Shown piece after piece: positions 44,956 through 56,400 of a DNA stretch of 64,000 bases; position 1 is the first letter of the stretch; every line of letters starts with the position of its first letter. Source of the stretch: Mesostigma viride (lineage: Eukaryota; Streptophyta; Mesostigmatophyceae; Mesostigmatales; Mesostigmataceae); NCBI GenBank assembly GCA_009746045.1, contig RPFO01000131.1:1284966-1348965 (forward strand), written 5' to 3'. Made by a program: the position numbers and the translations under genes. The notes beneath the pieces were generated by a model that saw only the letters and a program-made list of their open reading frames with translations, did not search any database and was not told the DNA's origin.

Positions 44956-45850
44956 CAGCATGGCTCAGCCCAGGTCCGGGTGGGAGGTGCATTGCCGGCA
45001 GGGCCAGCAGGCCGGGCTGGCCGGGCCGCCGGGCGCCGGAGCCCGGTCCTTATTCACCGCCTGGGCCGGCCGAGTGATGCCAGGCTGCGGTGTTTTCGGC
45101 AGGCATTCGATGGCGATGGCATTGCCCCTGGAGGCGTTTCAGTCGATGGCGAGGAGCTGGGCAGTGAGGCCGGCGTCGGTGCCGTGGTGACGGTCGAGGC
45201 GAGGAGCTTGGACGTGGCGGTGGTGGTGGATCGAGGAGAGGAGAGGAGGGGCGTCGGCAGCCAGCGTGCCACCCATGGCCGCCACATCTGCGGCGAGGGG
45301 TGTCACGTGCTGCTCGAGGGCCGGCCTCCTTGAGGATGGAGCGGATTTCGGAGGTGGAAGAGGAAGTGGGGGCCCAGCCTAGAGATCTCGGCGGCAGAGC
45401 GCGCCCCGAGGAGGGAGCAGAGGGCGATGAGCTGAAGGCGGGGGCGAGGGAGGCTGCGCAGATCCGGCATGGGTAAGCACCGACCACGCGCAGCCAGGCG
45501 TCCCGGGATTGAGGCGACCGAGGACTGAACGGTGCTTGCACAAGGCACTAGAAGCGAGGTGCGCGACCCGTAGAACAGGGTGTGCATGAAGTGGCGCCGG
45601 GATATCGGCTTGACAGAGACTGTGTCCACCATTGGCGGGTGGCTGACGGAGGCCAACGTGGAAGTCGACTTCCTTCCACCTCGGCTCGGCACTGAGGGGG
45701 CGATTCCTCAGGGCGCGGCTGCATGAGTTTAGTAGGCTCGGGCGATGCTGATGGCGAGGCAAGCTCGGTGGGGGGCTGGGCAACCACGGCCAGTGCGCGA
45801 CCGCTAGTGAGTGTCACCGCTGCCTTCCGGGCCTGCTGAGGGCGAAGCTC
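44956..45850 (-). pseudogene. LINE ORF1 remnant (family 2), second copy, reversed
   Basis: About 520 bp (44956-45470) matches 33890-34430, including the coiled-coil-like part (STSEIRSILKEAGP) in the minus strand. Further right, to 45850, the minus strand gives a Pro/Ser-rich N-terminal part with QPPTELASPSASPEPTKL and WKEVDFHVGLRQPPANGG in different frames. The copy abuts the TTAA tail of LINE copy B. It is disabled by frameshifts. Confidence 0.45.
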
Positions 45851-47446
45851 CAGCCGGAGCTCAGCAGACGTATTTTCAGGGCTTAGCTATAGCGCAGCCG
45901 CCAGGCTGCGTTGCATAGAGGACGGCGTTTCATCGTGACTATACTGCGTAATAGCTTCGGAAAATTATATCAACTGGCATGTGTGTGACAGTCTTAGAAA
46001 GACGAAGCGATTGTGATATTCACGGCCGAATTTGGTGCCGGCAACTGAACGTGAAAGTTATGAGCTCCGCCGTCAGCCATCGCCCTACCTCGTGGCTCGT
46101 GGTCGGTGTCGGATGGTATGGGTGACAAGAGGGAGCTCGCAGTAGAGCTCGGCCTGGCCGGTGCATGCAGCGCATGCCGGTAGAGCGGACGCCGAGGATG
46201 TGACAAATTAAACATTCGAGCGGAGTGACTGGCCATTTCTCAGGACTTGTCTATCCGCATCATGCGGGCGCGCCGGGAGTACAGATAGTCCCAGCTAGAA
46301 GCCCTAAATCCTCATGCAAGCAATTGTGCCACATAGGTCCGGGTCGCGCCGCGTCGGTGCGGGCTGGGCGCGCGCGCAAGTCTGCCGTGCCAGTGGGTCG
46401 CCCGGCGACGGGACAAGGGGACCCTTCCATATAGGAGGTGTCTACCTCAGGTTGGCCAGTCCTAAGCCCGCCCCGCCGCAGGCGGGCCCACATCGGTATT
46501 CACCCGGCTGGTCTGCATGTGCGGGCAAGATGGCCGGCGGCAAAGAGGAGGCCGGCGGGCGGTGTCGGATGGTATGGGTGACAAATAGGAGCTCGCAGTA
46601 GAGCTCGGCCCGGGTGCGGCGCTCTTGGTAGCGGAACTGAGCCGAGGATGTGAGGGAGCTGATTCAAGTGACAGTGACGTCAAGCTGCTTCGGCTCGGGG
46701 CCTAGCTCACGGTGGTCCAGGGTCTGGACACGCCTCGCAGCCGTAAAGGAGGATGCTGAGGACATGGAATGTGAACAATTAATATTAATTAATTAAACTC
46801 GATTGAAAAAGGATGTTCTTACGTTGTGGGCCAGTGAATTGGAATATTGGATTGGCGAGGATCGAAAGAAACTAAAAAGAAAGAAGATAAAAGAATAAGA
46901 TATAGCCACGTGCACACATTTCTGCATGCTAAAGAACATGCACATGCATGCAGGTCTAGCTAGCTTGACACATAAGAACAAAACGTTGTGCCTTGTTATT
47001 ATTCCTTAGCATGCAGGTTTGGCGTAGATATGTATGTACTTGAAATGCATGTGCTGAAACAAAGTATGTATACTAACAGGCATGCATGTGGGCGCTGGCC
47101 CCATGACTCACGACCATTTTGCTAGGATCCTGTGCTCCGTAGTAAAGGACCCCCCGACCTGCATGGGGCCCCGCATGGCAGCTGCTAGTTAATTCGAGAT
47201 GCACCGGCCCTGAGAAAAGGTACTTGGTGAAGCACAATCCAGTTTGCATGGGCCGTGCAGAATCCATTACGCTTGGCAAGCCCGGAAACAAAGAGGCCAT
47301 TGAGGTGAACAGTCCAGCGTGCTGCTGTGATGCATGCAACGTTGTTCCTCACAAGCACCAGCATTGTGACGACCCTCATGCCGGTATGCCGAAATGTCGA
47401 TCACAGCCGGCAGAGCCAGGCCGCTATGCACCTGGCTCATGCACGC
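45851..47446. other. Region 3' of the CEP95-like gene, no further gene seen
   Basis: Contains two related blocks with GGTGTCGGATGGTATGGGTG (about 46107 and 46562) and a TTAA run at 46778-46797. The 3' UTR of the CEP95-like gene would extend leftward from 47446, but I did not find a defensible polyadenylation signal. No protein-coding region is supported. Confidence 0.35.
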
Positions 47447-50400
47447 TTAGCTTTGCGCCAGGCGCTTCTTCAACTGGGACACCATGATTTCGCTGATAAG
47501 CTTTGGATCCATCACGTTGAACTGCAGATGGTGCGGGTCAGACAGGTGCACAATCAACAGGGAGTAATACACAGTACAACCAGAGGGGCAGGCGTATGTT
47601 ACAGCAGAGAAAAAATATGAGCGTTCCGGGGCTGGAAAAGGCTTCACAAGACATACGTGGACCATAGAGTGACCAGCGCCCCTGCTTCCATTACAACCAT
47701 GCTTAACTCACGGTCGAGTCATACGCCGCGGACCATAGAGTGACCAGCGCCCCTGCTTCCATTACAACCATGCTTAATTCACGGTCGAGTCATATGCCAC
47801 GGACCATAGAGTGACCAGTGCCCCTGCTTCCATTACAACCATGCTTAATTCACGGTCGAGTCATACGCCGCGGACCATAGAGTGACCAGCGCCCCTGCTT
47901 CCATTACAACCATGCTTAATTCACGGTCGAGTCATATGCCGCGGCATGCCGCAGAGCCATAGGGAGCCCTTAAAGTTCCTCTGAAATGTGTAACTGGTCC
48001 CCTCCCAGGCATGTAGCACATCCCCTGATCCCCTCCCAAATATTATGCCTTGCGTCCCCTCCAAACCCCTGGCTGAAGGCGTTTAGCTGATACCTCCCAA
48101 ACAATGCGTCATTCCTATTCCTAGCACTAATTGTCACAAAATGATGGAAATCATTATCTGACTTGCTGACAGCCATCATAATCGTCACCCTGCAGGCATG
48201 TATCCTATCCCCAAGTGAGCTGTGTTGAGATCTTCGCGAAATCGGCACAGGTCTGATGGTGGAGGGCACAGGTCGGATGGCGCAGGTCTGATGGCCACAT
48301 AGAACGCGCAAGGGCTGCATATCCCAAAGGGTGGATGGCGCCGCATAGGATCGGGAAGGCCTGTCTTGCCTGTTGCTACTCATGACCGAGTCGCACGGCT
48401 CTAGCACACCCAAAATATATAGGGCAAGGCCACCAGGAAGGCACTCACGTGGGCCGCCTTCTCCTCGTGTGCGACCTGCTGCAGCAGCGCCCCGCGGTCC
48501 TCCTTTGCGCGGGAACGTGCCTCGCGCGCCAGTTCCTTGACCATCTGCACGCCCCACACGTGCCATGCTGTTGCGGTAAGTTAATGACATTACATGCAGG
48601 ACGGGTGACCACCCATGGATGCATAAACATGGATGGAAGGGTGTGTTCAGGAAGCGATGCCATTGCCACCCTACTATGTTCCTCATGTACGAATCCCCCC
48701 CATGGTACCTATCCTATCTCTCTGGTACCTGGACCTGATCTGACCTTAAAGCCATTCTACTACACATCTTGCATTTGTCTTTGCACAGTGTGCATCTTTT
48801 CTCGGACATTTTGGAAGCGTGGCCTGGCTGACATAATGACTGACAGGACCTATTGATGGTAGCTTCATTGACGGTGATTCCGCGTGTTAAGTGGGGTACT
48901 TATTTCCACTGAGGGTGATTCCGCGAATTAAATGGCGGGAGAGCGATCGCAGCAGCGGTGCTTATAACTGGACACTCCTGGCCGCTAGGAACACCTGCCC
49001 TGATCACGCGAGGTTGTTTCTAGGTAAACCGTCTAGGTCTCGATGAACGTTAGCCAGCCATAATTTGTTTTGTCCACAGCTACACATATCCACCTCCATT
49101 CATTTCCATCATCCTGATCGACTCGGCCTATGCGGATGAAATAACAGCAGGCTCGAGCTACCATGGTCCGGATTCTTCCAGATTTCTGGCCTGCGCATGT
49201 TGTCTATTTGATATCCACGCGTGCGATGGGTTGTGCGGAAGGGTTTCGCCCATGGAGATGCGCATGCGGCCACACCATCACCAAGTCTCGACACCAAGTC
49301 TCCGGGCGGGGGACCCAAGTCTCCCATCCTTGCTGCGGCACAACATGGAGCCTCTGCTGTCTAGGTTCATATAGAGAGACAGTGGGGTGGTTGTGTGGTG
49401 AGGTGGCGGAGAAAAGCCCTAGTTCATGCATATTCAGTACGACTCCATCCACGTCACATGGCCAGCATGATGAACACTTGCGAGCGTGCGAGAGAGATAC
49501 CATGACTTGAGATACAACAAGTCATTGTGGAGATTCGGCCTTTGCACAGGATCAGAATTGCCAGTATATACCATAGTACTTTGTGCAACGTGAGGTTGGG
49601 ATGCTGAGATGGAGGGGGCCAGCTTATTTGAGTGTCTTTTGATAGGCTGAGATCTGAGCCTAGTGTAGTCTGCACTACGTCGCAACATCCCAACAAGTTG
49701 ACTGCAAATCATATTCCGAGTCGGGCGGTTTGGGCCATGTGCGGCCCCATTCTCCAAGTGAAGTTCTGAGATGGCATGTGGGCCGCACATCAACAGGGTG
49801 TTTCTCGCAAGCCCAGTGACCACGCGAGTTGTAGTGTCAGTTATGGTGGTATTACGGAGACGCAAGAGGCGTTAGAAACTGCATCATTCGCGTATCGTTT
49901 ACTACTTCCTCGTCAGAAGTAAAGCAACGACACTGTGAAAAACTACTGCCAAGTGCCACGGTGCTGACATCGTTACAGGCGTTACAGAACCATCGGAAAA
50001 GGTGTCTGTGAAACCCACCACCTCCTCGTCGCGCGTCGCCTGCTCGCGCCGCGTCCGCTCCCACCGGATCTGCTCCTGCAGGATGGCGCACTGCTCGCGG
50101 TAGCTGGCGCACACAACGCAAAGGGGGGGGTTCAAGAGAAAGAGAGGGGGGGGGGAGGGGGGGGAGGCGGGCGGGCGGGCAGAGGATCCAAAGGAAAAGA
50201 AGGCGGGAAAGGGCCCGAGAATGGGAGGGGGGGAAAAAGCAAACGGGGGCAAGGAGCCCAGGGCAAGGAGCCGAGGGGAGACGTCCTCGCAGCCAGGAAC
50301 ACACGGGCAGGGCAACAGGTTTGGTGGCCGCAAGGTGCACCCATCGCGTGGCGCCACACATTGTGTGGATGGCCCACTTGCGAGTGACCCACCGAAGTGG

Positions 50401-53400
50401 CTCATTGTAATGGCCCATTGGAGTGGTCGCCGTGATCGGATTTCACATGCATGGTTAAGGAAAGGGACAGGGCAACTTGTAGAGATCCCAAGGGAAAGGA
50501 AGAGAGGAGAGCGTTGTTGGATAAAAAAAGAGGGGGGCCGGGTGGATTTTGAGGCAGACAGGCGGGCTTGCTGTTGCAAGCAAGCAACATGCCCGCATGA
50601 CAACACAACAAAACACGGAACACGGGAAGATCCTATGAGGGCAAGGAACGATGAGGGCAAGGAATGATGAGGGCAAGGAAATATGAGGGCAAACAACTGT
50701 GAGTGAGTGAGTGAGCGAGTGAGTGAGTGAGTGAGTGAGTGAGTGAGTGAGTGAGTGAGTGAGTGAGTGAGTGAGTGAGTGAGTGAGTGAGTGAGTGAGT
50801 GAGTGAGTGAGTGAGTGAGTGAGTGAGTGAGTGAGTGAGTGAGTGAGTGAGTGAGTGAGTGAGTGAGTGAGTGAGTGAGTGAGTGAGTGAGTGAGTGAGT
50901 GAGTGAGTGAGTGAGTGAGACAGTGAGACAGTGAGTGAGTGAGACAGTGAGTGAGTGAGTGAGTGAGTGAGTGAGTGAGGAGGAAAGTGCAAGTACATGG
51001 CTCTGGCCTTGGGGGTCACGTGCCCTTCTAGGTGACGTTTTTGGATACTACTTCTCCGCGTTGGTGTACAGCGCGTCCGACTCCTGCTGGTAGATGCTTG
51101 CGTGCTGCCGCTCCTCACGCACGTCACCGCGCACGCGCTCCTTTTCCTGGCGCACGGCACGCAAGAATCTGCAGCCACACAAGAGCCACACTAACACGGT
51201 CCAAGGTCAACTGCATTGAGGGTGCCTCCGTCGCATGCTGCGAGGTGGCCACCATCTTATGAACTAGATCGAGGTTGCCTGCATCACATGGTGCCAGGTG
51301 GCCACCATCGCACAGTCAAAAGGTTGCCAACTCATGCATACGGTGTACCAGGTAGCAGGATGTGCGCCAACTGGAGTGGAGCCATAGAAACTCTGGTGGT
51401 CTGGCAAACCAGCATCAAAACCGCATCCCTTTGTGTCGAAACTGTTGATGTCGAGGCATACAAGTAGACTCGGGTCACAAAATTATTCGGTGGGGATGGG
51501 ACTTTCAACTGATGAGCTGGGGAATGAAGGAGAATATTTCAAGATGCCAAGCGGGCCAATGGAGTTTCTAAAAACGGAATGGGAGCTAGACAAGCTAGCC
51601 ACGGCAAACCATTTCTCAGTTCTTGCATGTCTACTGTCTACTGTTTAGCTAGCATTCGGCAGGGCGGCCACCCTCGTTCCTCTGCTGCCACCCAGCAACA
51701 ACATGACAGGGAGCAGCCACGCGTGTGCTCCCTGTGCTCCCGAGCCTGATCACCTGATCTAACCATCTAACCAGACCTCACGTGATCACATCAGACCTAG
51801 GGCTTGTGCGAATGCGGGTGTGTGCGCCGTCAGCAGATTCTCCCTGTCCTGCTAACGCGCTAACGCAAGCAGGAAACCGATCAGCAAACTACAAGGTTCT
51901 GTATCTCTTGATCAGCTGTCGTGACGTTTCAAGTGTATCTTGACCAGCTTTCGTGATGTTACTACGATTTGATCAGGCCCAGGGGCGCGTGCAGCTGCCA
52001 TAAGGGGGCGGCCATGGCCCCAGTGGCCGTAAGTGCACCTTCTGCGCGCTGCTCAAGCACTTCCATGTGCTGGAGCAGTGCGCACACTCACGCCCCACTC
52101 ACACATGCTTGAGCAGCGCGTATTCCTGCGAGTGCTGCGCCTGCCGCCGCGCCAGCTCCTGCCGCACCACATCTTGCTGGAAACGCGCCGCACGGATCTG
52201 GGGGCACGTATAGCACATGGTGCCAAATACAGAACATGGGGCCTCTTAGTTTCCTCCGGTAGTACTTTCCTCCTAAAACACCTTCCCCTCGTGTGCCCAT
52301 GCGTCACATATCGAGACACGAGAGTTCTCGCCTAGCCATGCACCGGCCAATATGGCTGTGCACATCGACCGTCTGGTGGTAATGGCTGGCCACGTCCGAC
52401 AGCATCACAATCAAGCGCGCATGGCAAGGATGAATCTATATGCTGCCATCGCCACCTGCAAGCCAGGCCGCCATCCTGACAATCCTGCGGTGGCATGTTT
52501 GCCTGGGTGAGTGCACCTTTGCTCGGCGGCTGGTTGACGTACCTCATCCATTCGGTGGCTGCTCGCGCTTCTCAACTATCTCCCCCACGTGGTAGCTACT
52601 GTACCTGCCCGATGTGGTGGTCACGGTACCTGACCCACGTCGTGGTCACTATATCAGCCCCGTGTGGTGGTCACAGACCATTCTACACGCAGTGGTCAGT
52701 GTTCCTTCTCCACAAGGAGGTCAGTTGTCACTACCCATAAATTCTCCACGTGGTGGTCACTGTATGGTGTCATAGTTTCTTCTCCAGATGGTGGTCAGTA
52801 GTTACTTTACATTCTCCACGTGGTGGTCACTGTATGGTGTCATAGTTCCTTCTCCAGATGGTGGTCAGTAGTTACTTTACATTCTCCACGTGGTGGTCAC
52901 TGTATGGTGTCATAGTTCCTTCTCCAGATGGTGGTCAGTAGTTACTTTACATTCTCCACGTGGTGGTCACTGTATGGTGTCATAGTTCCTTCTCCAGATG
53001 GTGGTCAGTAGTTACTTTACATTCTCCATGTGGTGGTCACTGTATGGTGTCATAGTTCCTTCTCCAGATGGTGGTCAGTAGTTACTTTACATTCTCCATG
53101 TAATGGTCACTGTACCTTCCCCACGTGACGGTCAGTTGTCACTCTACCTTCTCCACAGCGTGGTCGTGCATCGCGATACGGTCACCCTGCTCGCGCTTCT
53201 TCCGCAGCAGCATCTGCTCCCTGCGTAATGCCGCCGCACGCAACCGCTCCAGCTGCTCCCTGCGCACGTGGGCAGCGCGGTCCAGCTCTTGGCTCCGCTG
53301 GTGGAAGACAGCATAAAGGAGGGGGGCAGAGCAGAGGGACGCATGGGTGGGTGGGTGGGTGGGTGGGTGCGCGGGTGAGTGGGTGGGTCGGTGGGTGGGC

Positions 53401-56400
53401 AGCACAGAGGGGCGTGGGCAACGGGAGAAAGAACGGGTTAAATAACACCCTGGAGTACAAGGATCAAACACCAGGCCTAAGAGAATGCATAAAGCACAAT
53501 GAGGGGTGATGGCAGAACCAAGCCAGGATCAAACGCCGGACATTGTGGAGAACGGATTTAGCACGTGCCTAGGAAGAGGGAATGAGTGGTGCTTTTATAG
53601 TATGAGTTGTAATGTAAGTAGTGGTGTTATCGTAGCGGTGTTCTTATAGTGTTCTTATGGTGAGCGCGACGCCATGTGGTGTCAATGTAGGTTGCACTTG
53701 GACCAACCCATCGCTCGCGCTGCTGGCACACGGCACCTACAGCATTGAGAAAGGAAACAGAATCAGCTCTTCTAGTCACCGTCACCGTAGGGCATTGTAC
53801 GCACTGTGCGCGCTAGCCCAGGCGGCGCGGCGTGGAGTGCCACCTGGAACCAAACGCCCCGCCATGTGTGGGTGGGAGGGCGTGTGGTAGGGGAAGAACA
53901 AAACAGGCTTATGCTAGAAACGTTGCGACCGTGTCCCCGCAACGCCACTGCCTGGGGCTCTGTTCCATACAAGCTCGACAGGGGTTGGCCAGCTTGTTGC
54001 CCATGTTGATGTGCCACACATGTTGATGAGCGCCAAGACACCCCCCACTCCCTGTTGCCCACGTTGAATGACAGAACATGGGAAGGGGGTGGAGGACAGT
54101 CTAGTTTGCCCTCCTCTGCTCTTCTGCTCCTCTGCTTCTCTGCTCCCCTGCTCCTGTGGCCTCGCTCCAGGTCAGAGAAGACAGAACACGCGAGGGTCTA
54201 CCACCCAGTCTCCGCGCCCGTGTGGCCACCCACCTTGAGGACCTGCATGGCCGCGCGCAGGCAGTGCGCCCCCGCCTTCCCCTTCATCTCCCCGAGGCTC
54301 CACAGCTGGTCCCGCAAGTACTTGTGCAGGCCGGGATGCGCCGACAGAAGAACGCTGCTGGCGACCGGGCCAGCGCCGTCGCCAATGTCACGGATGTGGC
54401 GCCTCCGGGCATCGGGGGCGGACCAGGACGGCCCCAGGGACCCTGGCTCGTAGGTCAGCCCACGGCCACCCTCGTAGGGTGACAGGTCCGACGCGTCGCC
54501 TGTGGGTTGGGCGTGGGGGGCCAGCCGAGCCTTTTTTTTCCTGTGCGTGGGCAGAGTCCCGCATATCGAGGGATGGGTGGGATCATGCATGACACGGATG
54601 GCATGGATGACATGACGAAACGGAGGAATCTGAAGACAAGAAGACATGGGTCCTATGGGTCCATAAAAGACATAGATCACGTGGGTCAATAAAAGGAGAA
54701 TCAAAGCACCAAGAAGAACATGAGTTACTTCTGAGTCGAAGTCACAAACTGAGTACTCCTTGTACCATCTCCACAGTCGCGGAAGCAAGAAAAGGCAGGA
54801 CTCCAAGGGCAGAGAGAGATGTGCTGCACCTATCAAGCATCACACGCAACGGGCAGAGAGAAACGAAACTTTCCCGCTCCCTTATGTACAGCGTTGTTGC
54901 CTACTCCAGGTGGGTCACCTCCCCAAGTATTGGTTTTCAAAACGCAAGGTAGACCATGGAAAGAGATATTCCTTTGTTCCTCACTATGCAGCATCGACCA
55001 TGCACCCGTTCGAGACGCGTACGCATGCCCCTTCGTCCCATAACGCATCCTACATCTACACAAGGCACACCTCCCCCTCGCGCACACCACAGCACGTACT
55101 TGCTCCTGGCCTTTTTCTTGCCACTCTTGCGGCGCCCGAGCCCAGCCACGGTGACGTAGCCAAAGTTGGACAAGGCCGTCCTAGGGCGGCTGCCCTTGCG
55201 CACCACGGCCGCCACGCGCCGCCGGCCCTGCCGCCACCCGGCTCCCTTGGGCACCACGATCGTGCTGCGGTCCCCAGGAACGATGTCCCTGTGCAGGTCT
55301 TGTGTGTCCTCGCTCGTAGCCAGGAACCGGTGAGGCGACAGCCCCATCCAACCACCGCCGCCATTATCGTATCTGCCATAACCATATCGCCCATCGCCAT
55401 CATCATCATAAGCGTCCTCCCCATCATCGTCCTCGTGGCCTGGAGGAAGGCCCCTCTGCGGCTCGTGACTCTGGCCGGGAGGGCGTGCATGCGGCGGCAC
55501 GGAACCGGAACCAGCCGACGCTGCACCCCCCAGCTCCCCTTCCCTTGCCCAAATCTGCCGTGCCTGCACGCCAGCGTTCGCTCCGCCACGGCGGCCTAAC
55601 TCCCCCCCGATGGCCACTGACACGCCGCCACCCGGGGATGCCAAACTGCCCCCTGGCAACGGCTCCGGAGAGAAGGCCCCTGCCCACACAGGGGAGTGAC
55701 TCGAGTGCACGGGCGCCGTGGGCGCAGCTACGGTTGCTGCCACCACATGTCCCCGGCTGGTCTTGGGCCGCGGGACCGGTACAACAGGTGCCTGTACCGT
55801 CCCCATGGAGCCATCGTCACCATAGCCCTCATCTTCCGGTGGCCAGGAGCGGCCCTCCGGCCCCTGGGGGACATGGGGCGCTTGCGGCTGGCGCGACGCA
55901 GGCTGCAGCGGTAGTGGGGCTGCGGCCCTAGCGTGACGCGGAGCGGGTTTAGATGGTAGGGCCTCTGCTGCGGGTAGACCCCGCCAGCGAGGCTGGATCC
56001 CTGCAAGTGTCCCGTACTGCACCCTCTTCTTCTTCTTCATCGTATTCTGGTTGTTCTCCCCCGTCTTATTCCTACGGGTCGAGCCCTTGTCCGCCACGGG
56101 CATGATGCTCGCGTACGGATCCGTGCGGCCATTTGCGAGAAGCGCCGCGATGGGCACGCTGTGAGTGGGCAGGGCGGGTGGCTCGGTGGCAGGGTGTCTG
56201 CGGTCAGGGCCAGGCGCGCGGTCTCGGGCAGTACCTAATCTGCACTCGTCGTATTGCATGACCATGGACAGCCCACCGCGGAAGCAGGTCAAACGCAGGG
56301 GGTACGTGAAATCTCAGCATCCGTCAGATCGGCGGCCTGCAACATTACTATAGCTTCGACAACCACTATATATTATCATAGCGATAGACAACCACTTTTG

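Noticed and set aside
50700-50980. Multiple GTGAGT donors on the plus strand
   Set aside because: The surrounding gene is on the minus strand, and the run is a simple GTGA microsatellite.
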